DNA of 64,000 nt from Oscillospiraceae bacterium (GTDB lineage Bacteria; Bacillota; Clostridia; Oscillospirales; Ruminococcaceae), in the NCBI GenBank assembly GCA_017547525.1, contig JAFYPL010000001.1:1-64000 (forward strand), in the 5' to 3' direction. Positions within the stretch are counted from its first letter, which is position 1; each line of letters opens with the position of its first letter. Shown in pieces: positions 53,081 to 62,387 of the stretch. Made by a program: the position numbers and the translations under genes. The notes under the pieces are model-generated. The model worked only from the letters and a program-made list of their open reading frames with translations, was not told the DNA's origin and did not search any database.

Positions 53081-53461
53081 ATGAAAAAAGTAGTTTTCAG
53101 CGAAAAAGCTCCAGCAGCTATCGGCCCATACTCACAGGCTATTAAAACAGAAAAAACAATCTACGTTTCTGGTCAGCTCCCAATCGACCCAGCAACAGGT
53201 AACTTCCCATCAGAAGATATCAAAGATCAGGCAAGACAGTCCCTGACAAACATCAAAAACATTCTGGAATCTGAAGGTTACACAATGGCTGACGTTGTTA
53301 AAACAACAGTTCTGCTGGCTGACATCGCAGATTTCGCTGCTATGAACGAAGTTTACGGCACATTCTTTGAAGGTGCATACCCAGCTCGTTCTGCTTTCCA
53401 GGTTGCTGCAGTACCACGTGGCGCTAAACTGGAAATCGAAGCTATCGCTTACAAAGCATAA
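53081..53461 (+). CDS. ridA: RidA family reactive intermediate deaminase
   Basis: 126 aa from MKKVVFSEKAP; AAAGGA spaced 10 nt. AIGPYSQAI, the invariant R in YPARSAFQV and E (LEIEAIA) show a functional RidA. Hydrolyses 2-aminoacrylate made by PLP enzymes such as serine/threonine dehydratases. Same strong codon bias as the upstream permease. Confidence 0.95.
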   Translation: MKKVVFSEKAPAAIGPYSQAIKTEKTIYVSGQLPIDPATGNFPSEDIKDQARQSLTNIKNILESEGYTMADVVKTTVLLADIADFAAMNEVYGTFFEGAYPARSAFQVAAVPRGAKLEIEAIAYKA

Positions 53462-53474
53462 TTAAATCGTTTCC

Positions 53475-53506
53475 TTAAAAAGCCGTCTTATGACGGCTTT
53501 TTTATT
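53475..53506 (+). terminator. Terminator after ridA
   Basis: Perfect 10-bp arms 53477-53486 and 53491-53500, T run. Confidence 0.85.
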
Positions 53507-53587
53507 GTTTATTAAAGTATTTGACGATTAGGTGTATATACTCTATAATAATTAAGATAAGAAACTCTATTTATATAAGAGGTAACC

Positions 53588-54580
53588 ATGAAAGCAAGTA
53601 TTATTTTTCCTAACCTCAACGGTGAAAAATGGCTGAAAGACTGTATAGACAGCTGTATCAACCAGAATTTTGACGATGAGTACGAAATTATTGTTATAGA
53701 AAATGCCAGCACAGACAACTCTATGGCTATCATAGAAGAATGTGCCACACGCTTTAAAAATCTGCGTGTGATTGTAAACGAAGAAAACCTGGGTTTTGCA
53801 CCGGCTGTAAATCAGGGTATCAGAATGAGTCAGGCAGAGTATGTGGTTATGTTCAATAACGATGCTTTTGCAGAACCTGACTGGCTGCAGGAACTGGTAC
53901 GTGTGGCTGACTCTGACCCACAGATTTTTTCTGTAGGCAGTCTGATGATTCAGCACTTTAACCGTGAACTGGCTGACGATGCAGGCGACTATGTGCCGCT
54001 GTTTGGCTGGACATGTAAACGCGGTGACGGCCTGTACTGGAAAAGATATCAGAAACAGGAAAGAATTTTTTCTGCATGCGGTGGTGCCGCCCTTTACAGA
54101 AGAAGTATACTGGATGAAATAGGCTATTTCGAAGAAGCATTCTTTGCCTATGGTGAAGATGTGGATCTGGGCTGGCGCGCAAATAACCGGGGTTATAAAA
54201 ATATTTTCAATCCTAAAGCAAGATGCTATCATATCTGTTCCGCTACTACAGGCGGCAGATACAATTCCTTCAAGGCACTGAAATCCGGCCAGAATACAGC
54301 ACTGTTGCTGTACAAAAACCAGCCACCGCTTATGCTGTTGCTGAATCTGCCTTTTATCATGCTGGGTTTCCTGCCTAAATACCTGATGTACCGTCATAAT
54401 GGTTTTGATAAAGAGCTTATAGAAGGTACAAAGAATGCTTTCAGAATGAAAGATGATATTATAAGACCGAAATTCCGTCTGAAAAACCTGCCAAACTACC
54501 TGTGGGTAGAGTGGAAAATGTTCCTTGGCTGTTTTACTTATGTGGATTACAGAGTAAAACGCTACCTGAAAATCAAATAG
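53588..54580 (+). CDS. Glycosyltransferase family 2
   Basis: 330 aa GT-A fold: SIIFPNLNGEKWLKDCI, ENASTDNSM, NEENLGFAPAVNQG, and FNNDAFAEPDW for the D-x-D-like metal site. ED near GEDVDLGWR acts as base. Rhamnosyltransferase-like enzymes are close. Followed in 8 bp by a small gene. Confidence 0.9.
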   Translation: MKASIIFPNLNGEKWLKDCIDSCINQNFDDEYEIIVIENASTDNSMAIIEECATRFKNLRVIVNEENLGFAPAVNQGIRMSQAEYVVMFNNDAFAEPDWLQELVRVADSDPQIFSVGSLMIQHFNRELADDAGDYVPLFGWTCKRGDGLYWKRYQKQERIFSACGGAALYRRSILDEIGYFEEAFFAYGEDVDLGWRANNRGYKNIFNPKARCYHICSATTGGRYNSFKALKSGQNTALLLYKNQPPLMLLLNLPFIMLGFLPKYLMYRHNGFDKELIEGTKNAFRMKDDIIRPKFRLKNLPNYLWVEWKMFLGCFTYVDYRVKRYLKIK

Positions 54581-54588
54581 GTGATATT

Positions 54589-54804
54589 ATGTGGAAATTT
54601 CTTTTGAAAGCAACCGATGCCCATAAAGCACGCCCACAGCAGGTGGACGGATTTTATACTGAACAGGTTGGCAGTAAATATTACATCTATGCCCGTATGG
54701 CTGATGGCGGCAAAAAGACTGTGGCCCGTTATAATACACGGGAAGAAGCCCGGACTGCCATGAACGTTATCCGCACTGCTGGTATGACAGAAATAACTGA
54801 ATAA
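54589..54804 (+). CDS. Small conserved-looking hypothetical protein
   Basis: 71 aa from MWKFLLKATD. Soluble, basic, alpha/beta-like (YYIYARMADGGKKTVARYNTREEARTAM). No family recognised. Cotranscribed with the glycosyltransferase. Confidence 0.6.
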   Translation: MWKFLLKATDAHKARPQQVDGFYTEQVGSKYYIYARMADGGKKTVARYNTREEARTAMNVIRTAGMTEITE

Positions 54805-54807
54805 AAA

Positions 54808-54839
54808 ATAAAACCACGCAGATGCGTGGTTTTTATTTT
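54808..54839. terminator. Terminator shared with sugar kinase gene
   Basis: Perfect 10-bp arms 54810-54819 and 54824-54833, T-rich both ways. Confidence 0.85.
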
Positions 54840-54860
54840 CAACAGGTTCAGGCTATTATG

Positions 54861-55823
54861 TTAAAAACTTTCTCTCATCAGCCGCAGTACACTCGCTTCG
54901 TCAGGTATACTTGTAAAACCACCGGTTTTTTCGGTGGACAGGGCGGCTGCGCACACAGCATAATGGCAGATTGCTTCCAGTTCGTTTCTGGTCAGCCGGG
55001 CAGGTTTTTTACCAGTTTTCAGCATCTGACTCATGGCACTGCCACCAAAAATATCACCGGCACCGGTTGTGTCGACAGGCTTTATCCCCTGTGGATTTGT
55101 TATATAGCCTTTGTGTTCTTTTGTGGCATAGTAGCAACCATTCCGGCCCAGTGTTACATATACCAGCTGAGGTCCGTATTCTGACAGTATTTTCTCTGCG
55201 CCTTCTTCACAGCCACAGCCCCACAGAAAGTCCACTTCCTCGTCACTTATCTTAACTATGTCAGCGTATTTCATACCCAGAAGAATGGCCTGTTTTGCGC
55301 TGTCAGCGCTGTCCCACAGGCTGAGACGCAGGTTAGGGTCGTAACTTATAATCAGACCTTTTTCTTTCGCCAGTTCCACGGCTTTTATAGTTGCATTTTT
55401 TGCAGGCTGATGGGTAAGACTCAATGTGCCAAAGTGGAATACATCACTGTTTTCTATCAGTGGCAGATTTATTTCTTCATATTTCAGCTGTGTGTCAGCG
55501 CCTGGTTTTCGGGCAAATGAAAACCGTCTGTCACCCTTGTCATCCAGTGTAACAAAAGCCAGAGTGGTGAAACTGTTATCATCAGTTACCATGCCGGTAG
55601 TGTCTATGCCGCAGTCATTCAGTGTGTTCAGCAGCAGATGACCGAAAGCGTCGTTGCCTACTTTGCCTATCATACTGCCGCTGTGGCCGTATTTTACTAC
55701 TGCAGCCAGAAAATTCATCGGTGCACCACCGGGATTGGCTTTCATTGTAGGGTAACCAGCACTGTCGGTGGTTACGGGTGAAAAATCTATGAGCACTTCG
55801 CCCAGTGCAGTTATTTTAGCCAT
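54861..55823 (-). CDS. PfkB-family sugar kinase (fructokinase-like)
   Basis: 320 aa ribokinase fold. NPGGAPMNFLAAVVKYG near residue 30 and DTTGAGDIFGGSAMSQML with catalytic D about residue 260 are both PfkB signatures. Order and start (ALGEVLIDFSP) resemble fructokinases. Likely makes fructose-6-P. Confidence 0.9.
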   Translation of the reverse strand: MAKITALGEVLIDFSPVTTDSAGYPTMKANPGGAPMNFLAAVVKYGHSGSMIGKVGNDAFGHLLLNTLNDCGIDTTGMVTDDNSFTTLAFVTLDDKGDRRFSFARKPGADTQLKYEEINLPLIENSDVFHFGTLSLTHQPAKNATIKAVELAKEKGLIISYDPNLRLSLWDSADSAKQAILLGMKYADIVKISDEEVDFLWGCGCEEGAEKILSEYGPQLVYVTLGRNGCYYATKEHKGYITNPQGIKPVDTTGAGDIFGGSAMSQMLKTGKKPARLTRNELEAICHYAVCAAALSTEKTGGFTSIPDEASVLRLMRESF

Positions 55824-55945
55824 AGTAATACCTCTTTTGTCGTTATATTTCCAGTATATATCTGAGGACTGGTATTTTCAAGTTGAAAACAGGCGGTTTC
55901 GGTGTTATCATAAAAATATATAAACATATAAACAAGGAGCGTTTT

Positions 55946-56641
55946 ATGAAAAAAGTAGGGCTTATCGGTGGTCTCAGCTGGCAGTCAACAGTTGACTACT
56001 ACAAAATAATCAACGAAGAATCCAATAACCGTCTGGGCAATAAATCTACAGTAGAATCAATTATTTTCTCCACAGACCTGGAAAGAAAGTATAATCTGGT
56101 TACATCAGGTCAGCTGGATACCCTTGCAGAAGAGTTTATCGAAATAGCACAGTCACTGGAAAAAGCAGGCAGTGATGTAATCGTTATGTGTACAAACACA
56201 ATGCACACTGTTTTTGATAAAATTCAGGCGAATGTGAATGTTCCTATGATTCATATAGTTGATGCTACAGGTCAGGCTATCAAAGATGAGGGCATAAATA
56301 AAGTGGCACTGCTGGGCACTACTTTCACTATGACACAGCCTTTCTACATCAAAAAGCTGAAAGATGACTACGGTATAGATACTCTGGTGCCACAGCCACA
56401 GCAGATGGATGAAATCATGCGTGTTATTGAAGAAGAACTTACTTTCAATATTATAAAAGATTCTTCCAGAGATTATTTCGTAAATGTAATCAGTGAACTG
56501 AAAGAACAGGGTGCGCAGGGTGTTATTCTGGGTTGTACAGAAATCCAGATGCTGATAAAACAGAAAGACAGTCCTGTACCTGTATTTGACTCTACAGAGC
56601 TGCATGCATTGGCTGCACTGAACTATGCCATGGCAGAATAA
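55946..56641 (+). CDS. Aspartate/glutamate racemase family protein
   Basis: 231 aa from MKKVGLIGGLSWQST; AAGGAG site. Two catalytic cysteines in MCTNTMH and GCTEIQML. Belongs to the YgeA/aspartate racemase group rather than MurI. With asparaginase it could feed D/L-Asp interchange. Confidence 0.92.
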   Translation: MKKVGLIGGLSWQSTVDYYKIINEESNNRLGNKSTVESIIFSTDLERKYNLVTSGQLDTLAEEFIEIAQSLEKAGSDVIVMCTNTMHTVFDKIQANVNVPMIHIVDATGQAIKDEGINKVALLGTTFTMTQPFYIKKLKDDYGIDTLVPQPQQMDEIMRVIEEELTFNIIKDSSRDYFVNVISELKEQGAQGVILGCTEIQMLIKQKDSPVPVFDSTELHALAALNYAMAE

Positions 56642-56656
56642 TACATAATAACAAAA

Positions 56657-56693
56657 ATAAAACCACGGTTGTTTAACCGTGGTTTTTTGTATG
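56657..56693. terminator. Terminator between racemase and kinase genes
   Basis: Perfect 12-bp arms 56659-56670 and 56675-56686, T run. Confidence 0.85.
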
Positions 56694-56701
56694 CAGTTTT
56701 A

Positions 56702-57286
56702 TCAGAATGCTTTTGAAGAGTCAAAAACAAAGTTTGCTTTTGCACGAATGTTATATGCTTCAAAATATTTATCTTCCATTGGAATCCATTCGTTGAAATA
56801 AAGCTGTGCTTTTCTTTCGCTTTCACGTTTAAGAATACGTTCTTTCTGTGTGTTTTTTGTTACGTCAAAGAACATTTTGTAGTCGTAGAATTTTTCCAGT
56901 TCAGGATGATGTGAGTAAACGCCTTCCACTACGTACAGCTTTTTCTTTCTTACAGTTCTGCTTGGATAGAATTCTTTTGTGCGGCAGTTGTATTTCTGGT
57001 ATTTGAAAGGCTCGCCAGCTTCCAGCTTTTCCAGAACTTCAGCTCTGAATCTTTCCCATGCCACGTTGTTACCAGGCACAGACAGTCTTTCTTCTGTTTT
57101 TTCTTCTTCTGTCAGGAAAAAGTCGTCCATATGGAAAATTTCGCACTTGTATCTGTCAGCTATCAGTTCGCAAAATGAAGTTTTGCCTGTGGCACTTGGG
57201 CCATCGATAGCTATGATTGTGTAATCTCTGCCGTTGTCACGGCTCATAACTGCATCGATAAGAGTGCGGAGAATGTCGATTTTCAT
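56702..57286 (-). CDS. Uridine kinase-like P-loop kinase
   Basis: 194 aa from MKIDILRTL; AGAGGT site. P-loop IAIDGPSATGKTSF; HMDDFFL (substrate Asp), VEGVYSHHP. Similar to Udk but lacks its nucleoside pocket pattern; substrate unknown. Confidence 0.85.
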   Translation of the reverse strand: MKIDILRTLIDAVMSRDNGRDYTIIAIDGPSATGKTSFCELIADRYKCEIFHMDDFFLTEEEKTEERLSVPGNNVAWERFRAEVLEKLEAGEPFKYQKYNCRTKEFYPSRTVRKKKLYVVEGVYSHHPELEKFYDYKMFFDVTKNTQKERILKRESERKAQLYFNEWIPMEDKYFEAYNIRAKANFVFDSSKAF

Positions 57287-57493
57287 TTGGTACCTCTTGT
57301 ATATAAAAATTTTATATTTCTGTAAAATACAATCCTTTAATAAAATTGCATATATATTATACACCTTTTTTATGTAAATGTCTAATAAAAGCGAAATAAC
57401 TTGACACCTTGTTTTTTAATTATTACAATAAAATTAAAGCTTAATATAAGTAAGAAAATTACAGAAAAATATTTATTCGGAAAGGATATTCCT

Positions 57494-58333
57494 ATGAGAG
57501 TAATCAAAGGGGAAGAAATCACAAAAGTAGTCAGAGAATTATGTATTGATGCCAATATCAACCTGCCAAAGGATGTTTGCGGTGCCATTGACCTGGCTAT
57601 TGAAGCTGAAGATTATCTGCCTGCAAAAAATACACTGCAGCTTCTGATTGACAACTATCAGATTGCGGCTAAAAATCAGGTAGCTATCTGTCAGGATACA
57701 GGTCTGGCATGTGTATTTATTGAAATCGGTCAGGAAGTATACGTAGAAGGCAGCATTGAAGATGCTATCAATGAAGGCGTACGTCAGGGCTATGCAGATG
57801 GTTATCTGCGCAAAAGCTGTGTGGCTGACCCACTGCGCCGTGTAAATACAGGCGACAATACACCTGCTATGATTTACTATGAAATCGTAAAAGGTGACGG
57901 TCTGAAAATCACAGTAGCGCCAAAAGGCTTCGGCAGTGAAAATATGTCTGCTATCAAAATGCTGGTGCCTGCAGATGGTATTGAAGGCGTGAAAAAATTT
58001 GTTGTGGACACAGTGCGCAATGCAGGCCCTAACCCATGCCCACCTATTGTAGTAGGTGTAGGTATCGGTGGCACATTTGATAAAGCTGCACTTATGGCTA
58101 AAAAAGCACTGCTGAAAAATGTAGATGAAGAAAACCCAGACCCATTCTATGCACAGCTGGAAAAAGACCTGCTGGAAGAAATCAATGCGCTGGGTATCGG
58201 CCCACAGGGCTTCGGCGGCAGAACAACTGCCCTGGGTGTAAACGTACTGGCTATGCCTACACACATTGCAGGTATGCCATGTGCTGTAAACATCAACTGT
58301 CACGTTACAAGACACAAGTCAAAGGAGATTTAA
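57494..58333 (+). CDS. Fumarate hydratase class I, alpha subunit
   Basis: 279 aa from MRVIKGEE; AAAGGA site. Cluster-ligand cysteine in CQDTGLACVF; GPNPCPP and GIGGTFDKAA blocks. [4Fe-4S] hydratase, fumarate to malate. L-tartrate dehydratase alpha subunits are very similar, so exact substrate is open. ATP-free, oxygen-sensitive. Confidence 0.92.
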   Translation: MRVIKGEEITKVVRELCIDANINLPKDVCGAIDLAIEAEDYLPAKNTLQLLIDNYQIAAKNQVAICQDTGLACVFIEIGQEVYVEGSIEDAINEGVRQGYADGYLRKSCVADPLRRVNTGDNTPAMIYYEIVKGDGLKITVAPKGFGSENMSAIKMLVPADGIEGVKKFVVDTVRNAGPNPCPPIVVGVGIGGTFDKAALMAKKALLKNVDEENPDPFYAQLEKDLLEEINALGIGPQGFGGRTTALGVNVLAMPTHIAGMPCAVNINCHVTRHKSKEI

Positions 58334-58335
58334 TT

Positions 58336-58896
58336 ATGAAAAAACATATCACAACACCATTGACTGTAGAAAAAGTAAGAGAACTGCGCAGCGGTGACGA
58401 AGTACTGCTGTCAGGTGTTATATATACCAGCCGTGATGCAGGCCATAAAAGACTGGTTGAAGCACATAAAAACGGTGAAGAACTGCCAGTGGACCTGAAA
58501 GATGCTACTATCTACTTTGTAGGTCCTACACCTGCAAAACCAGGCCAGGCACTGGGTTCCTGCGGTCCTACAACCAGCTACCGTATGGATGCATATTCAC
58601 CATACCTGATTAAAGAATGCGGTCTGACAGGTATGATAGGCAAGGGTAAACGTAATGATGAAGTTATCGGTGCTATGAAAGAATATGGTGCTGTATACTT
58701 TGGTGCTATCGGTGGTGCTGGTGCACTGCTGAGCCAGTGTGTGGTTTCTTCTGAAATCGTGGCATACGAAGATCTTGGTGCAGAAGCACTCCGTCGTCTG
58801 GAAGTGAAAGATATGCCGCTGACAGTGGTTATCGACAGCTACGGCGAAAACCTGTACCAGACAGGCATGCAGGCTTATCTGGACAGCAGAAAATAA
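58336..58896 (+). CDS. Fumarate hydratase class I, beta subunit
   Basis: 186 aa from MKKHITTPL, GGAG site 2 bp after the alpha stop. VGPTPAKPGQALGSCGPTTSYRMDAY and GKGKRNDEV are beta-subunit marks. Forms the heteromeric enzyme with the alpha subunit. Confidence 0.93.
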   Translation: MKKHITTPLTVEKVRELRSGDEVLLSGVIYTSRDAGHKRLVEAHKNGEELPVDLKDATIYFVGPTPAKPGQALGSCGPTTSYRMDAYSPYLIKECGLTGMIGKGKRNDEVIGAMKEYGAVYFGAIGGAGALLSQCVVSSEIVAYEDLGAEALRRLEVKDMPLTVVIDSYGENLYQTGMQAYLDSRK

Positions 58897-58905
58897 ATTG
58901 CAATA

Positions 58906-58937
58906 AAAAAGAGGCGCTATCCGCCTCTTTTGTTTTT
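58906..58937 (+). terminator. Terminator of fumarase operon
   Basis: Perfect 9-bp arms 58908-58916 and 58922-58930 with T tail. Confidence 0.8.
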
Positions 58938-58941
58938 ATTA

Positions 58942-59562
58942 TCAGAATCCAAACTGTGCAATAGTGATACCCATAGCAAATACCACTGCCAGTACTACAC
59001 CGAAAAGACCGATAATCAGTGTGGCACGTGCCCAGGAACGTTTGTTGGCATTATCGCCGGCAAATGCGCTGTACAGCAGATAGATAAAGCCTATTACAGG
59101 TAATGATGAAATAAGTATCATCCAGATAAAGTCCACTGTGGACAGGGCAGGGTCTGCCTTTGCAGGTTCAGCTGTCTGCTGCGGTGGAATATAACTGGTT
59201 TGTTCAGGCACAGTATAGTTGTACTGTGGTCTGTAGTTGCTTTCCTGTGTCTGCTGTTCAGCTGTGATTTCCTGCTGTACAAAATCAGTTACAGTTACAT
59301 CATTGGTAATTGTATCCTCTGCCACTTCTGTGGTATAATCAGTTACAGGTGCAGGAACTTCTTCCATCAGCTGTGATTCCAGCTGAGCGATAGTGTCGTT
59401 GAGTTCATCTGTTTTTACAGGTGCTTCTTCCTGTACAGGTGTAATAACTGGTGTTGCCATCAGTTCTTTGTGGTATTTTGCGATTTCTGCCACAGGCATA
59501 CCGCAACCACCACAAAAATTGGCTGTTTCATTTACGGTGCGTCCGCATCTAGGACAAAACAT
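58942..59562 (-). CDS. Zinc-ribbon membrane protein
   Basis: 206 aa. N-terminal zinc ribbon CPRCGRTVNETANFCGGCG (3-21), long low-complexity Gln/Thr/Glu linker (40-135), two membrane helices (about 143-165, 180-203). Function unknown. GGAGATGA site. Confidence 0.8.
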   Translation of the reverse strand: MFCPRCGRTVNETANFCGGCGMPVAEIAKYHKELMATPVITPVQEEAPVKTDELNDTIAQLESQLMEEVPAPVTDYTTEVAEDTITNDVTVTDFVQQEITAEQQTQESNYRPQYNYTVPEQTSYIPPQQTAEPAKADPALSTVDFIWMILISSLPVIGFIYLLYSAFAGDNANKRSWARATLIIGLFGVVLAVVFAMGITIAQFGF

Positions 59563-59743
59563 TCATATCATCTCCTTTATATGCCCTAGTTTAGCATATA
59601 AATGTGAAAAAATAAAGTGAATTTATGGTGAAATAGTTCATGATACAGAGTATAACAAGGTATTCTGCAGATAATTGGAAATATATGTCTGCAGCAAAAA
59701 TATTATCAGAAAATACTACTATTCATAAGAAAGCAGGATTTAT

Positions 59744-60982
59744 ATGTTTACAAAAACCATGTTGGCGGCAGTAGATGCCGGCGAATACAATATTGAAGAT
59801 TCACTGAAAGAACTGGCTGCACTGTGTGAGGCGGCTGAACTGGAAGTGGCTTTCAGTATAGTACAGAAACGCGACAATCCGGAAAATAAATATTATCTGG
59901 GTGAAGGTAAACTGGAAGAAGCCAGACAGCTGGCAGAAGCAAATGATATTGAACTGTGTGTATTTGACTGCGAACTGACAGGCAGCCAGATACGTAATAT
60001 TTCAGATTTTCTGGGTATAGAGGTAATTGACCGCACTATGCTTATTTTGGAAATTTTTTCCCGTCGTGCCACAACCAGCGAAGGTAAACTGCAGACAGAA
60101 CTGGCTCTGCTGAAATACCGTCTGCCTCGTCTTTCCGGCGTTGGTGTGTCCATGTCCCGTCAGGGCGGTGGCGGTGGCGGCGGTGGCGGTGCCCGCCGTG
60201 GTGCCGGTGAAAGTAAACTGGAGCTGGACCGCCGTTATATTCAGGGCAGAATTGACCTTATCAAACAGAAACTGGCACAGGTGGAAAAACGCCGTGACCT
60301 GCTGAATACCCGGAGAAAGAAAAATGATGTACCTATCATAGCACTGACAGGTTATACAAACGTGGGGAAATCCAGTCTGCTGAATGCTCTTACAGGCAGT
60401 GATATTTTTGAAAAAGATATGCTGTTTGCCACACTTGACCCTACAGCCAGAAAACTGGTTCTGCCAAGCGGCCAGACAGTTATTCTGGTAGACACTGTAG
60501 GCTTTGTTTCCCGTTTGCCACATAAACTGGTAGAGGCTTTCAAATCCACACTGGAACAGGCCAGATACGCAGATATTATTCTGAATGTATGTGATATTGC
60601 CAGCGATGACCGTGATATCCAACTGCAGGTTACTACAGAAGTTCTGGCACAGATTGGCTGTGAAATGGAAAATGTAATTACAGTTTATAACAAATTTGAC
60701 AAAGAACACAGCGAGTACATTCCGGCCGGTGGTATACTTACCAGTGCAAAAAGCGGCTACGGTCTGGATGTGTTGCTGAAAACCATTGATGACAAGCTCA
60801 GCGAAAGAATGGCTGACCTTAATTTGTTGCTGCCATACAGTCAGACAGGCCTGATAAATACCATCAGAGAGAACGGTAAAGTGGACAGCGAAGAGTATAC
60901 TGCAGAAGGTATAGCGGTAAAAGGTAAAGTAGACAGAAAGTTTTTATATATTTTTACAAGCTATCAGCAGGATAACGATTAA
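59744..60982 (+). CDS. hflX: GTPase HflX
   Basis: 412 aa. N-terminal HflX domain with LLKYRLPRLSG, a 9-glycine linker (about 147-155), then G1 GYTNVGKSSLLN, G3 DTVGFV, G4 NKFD. Ribosome-associated GTPase splitting stalled 70S. C-terminal YSQTGLI...YTAEGIAVKGKV. No good ribosome binding site is seen (AGCAGGA). Confidence 0.95.
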   Translation: MFTKTMLAAVDAGEYNIEDSLKELAALCEAAELEVAFSIVQKRDNPENKYYLGEGKLEEARQLAEANDIELCVFDCELTGSQIRNISDFLGIEVIDRTMLILEIFSRRATTSEGKLQTELALLKYRLPRLSGVGVSMSRQGGGGGGGGGARRGAGESKLELDRRYIQGRIDLIKQKLAQVEKRRDLLNTRRKKNDVPIIALTGYTNVGKSSLLNALTGSDIFEKDMLFATLDPTARKLVLPSGQTVILVDTVGFVSRLPHKLVEAFKSTLEQARYADIILNVCDIASDDRDIQLQVTTEVLAQIGCEMENVITVYNKFDKEHSEYIPAGGILTSAKSGYGLDVLLKTIDDKLSERMADLNLLLPYSQTGLINTIRENGKVDSEEYTAEGIAVKGKVDRKFLYIFTSYQQDND

Positions 60983-61129
60983 AAAATGTGTACTTTCACG
61001 AAATTCCCCTTTTGACTTTACAAAGCGTAAATATAATTATATAATGTAAATCGTATTTTAAATAAAATAAAATAGGAAAATATCGGTTTTAAGTTATTTT
61101 TTATATTTTATGTTATGGGGGAAGTTATA

Positions 61130-61558
61130 ATGGACGCTATAGACAGAAAAATTCTTGAACTGCTGCAGAAGAATGGCAGAATGACAGTGAAAGAAATTAC
61201 ACAGACTATTTCTCTCACAGCACCTGCTGTAAGTGAAAGAATCAAAAGACTGGAAAAAGACGGCGTTATTGAAGGCTATACAGCCATCATCAATCCACGT
61301 AAAATGGGTAGAACTGTTCATGCTATTATCAATGTTTCTGTACAGCCTAGCGATACAGAAAAACTGATTAATCTGGTAAGCAACGAACCAATGGTAGTTG
61401 AATGTAACCATGTTACAGGTGAATACAGCTACATGATTAAAGTGGACGCTTTCGAAATCAGTGACCTTGAAAGACTGATTATGAAATTCCAGAAAATGGG
61501 TGAAACAAGTACACAGATTATTCTGTCTACACCAATCACCAGAAAAGAAATTCTGTAA
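61130..61558 (+). CDS. Lrp/AsnC family regulator
   Basis: 142 aa from MDAIDRKILELLQ; GGGGGAA site. HTH (MTVKEITQTISLTAPAVSERIKRLEKDG) and RAM/AsnC sensor domain (about 60-140). Likely responds to an amino acid; target unknown. Confidence 0.93.
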   Translation: MDAIDRKILELLQKNGRMTVKEITQTISLTAPAVSERIKRLEKDGVIEGYTAIINPRKMGRTVHAIINVSVQPSDTEKLINLVSNEPMVVECNHVTGEYSYMIKVDAFEISDLERLIMKFQKMGETSTQIILSTPITRKEIL

Positions 61559-61570
61559 TCCTTATACCAT

Positions 61571-61604
61571 TAAAAAAAGACGCCGTAAGGCGTCTTTTTT
61601 GTTT
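61571..61604 (+). terminator. Terminator after Lrp gene
   Basis: Perfect 12-bp arms 61573-61584 and 61589-61600, T run. Confidence 0.85.
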
Positions 61605-61622
61605 TATGCATAAAGCAAATTA

Positions 61623-62342
61623 TTACAGTTTGATAGCTGCGTTCAGAGCAACTTCCATCATTTCTGTGAAGCCAGTCTGTCTCTGTTCTGGTGTTGTTTC
61701 CAGATGGTTAACAATGCTGTCAGAGATTGTCAGGATACATGCAGCTTTTTTGCCCAGATGACGAGCGTTTGCAAACAGAGCAAATGCTTCCATTTCAGCA
61801 GCCAGCAGATCGTATGGAACTGGTTCTCTTTCGATTGTGAAGTCAGAGTAGAAGTTATCGGAAGAATGTACGTAACCTTTCCAGTATTTTTTGCCCAGCT
61901 CTTCAGCTGTAGCAGCGAGAACTTCGTTCAGTTCTGGAGATGGGTCCATAACATCGCCTTCGTAGCCGTATGCAGCTTTAGCGTATGTGGATTTGGAGTA
62001 TGCATGTTCAACCAGCAGAATGTCAAACAGATCCATTTCTGGTTTGAAAGCGCCAGCTGTACCAAATCTGATGATGTTTTCTACATCGTAGAATTTGTAC
62101 AGTTCGTAAGAGTAGATACCGATAGAAGGAATACCCATACCATGAGCCATGATAGAGATTTCTTTACCTTTATATTTACCTGTGTAACCCAGCATGCCGC
62201 GAACAGTGTTGAAGCATTTTGGATCTTCTAGGAATGTTTCTGCTACGTATTTAGCGCGCAGTGGGTCACCTGGCATGAGAACTGTTTTTGCGATGTCGCC
62301 TAATTTTGCGTGGTTGTGTGGTGTGCCTTTGAATTCAGCCAT
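61623..62342 (-). CDS. deoD: Purine-nucleoside phosphorylase DeoD, copy 1
   Basis: 239 aa. GMGIPSIGIYSYELYKFY is the PNP signature; phosphate loop VLMPGDPLRAKYVAE; active-site D in LTISDSIVNH. Cleaves purine nucleosides to base and ribose-1-P. About 80% identical to the neighbour 45 bp upstream. AAAGGCGG site. Confidence 0.95.
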   Translation of the reverse strand: MAEFKGTPHNHAKLGDIAKTVLMPGDPLRAKYVAETFLEDPKCFNTVRGMLGYTGKYKGKEISIMAHGMGIPSIGIYSYELYKFYDVENIIRFGTAGAFKPEMDLFDILLVEHAYSKSTYAKAAYGYEGDVMDPSPELNEVLAATAEELGKKYWKGYVHSSDNFYSDFTIEREPVPYDLLAAEMEAFALFANARHLGKKAACILTISDSIVNHLETTPEQRQTGFTEMMEVALNAAIKL

Positions 62343-62387
62343 TGGAGTTTTCCGCCTTTCAAAATTTATAATAAAATATCAAATCAA

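Noticed and set aside
60170..60210. Frameshift in hflX at the glycine run
   Set aside because: The frame stays open on both sides with HflX motifs; a glycine-rich linker is normal in HflX.
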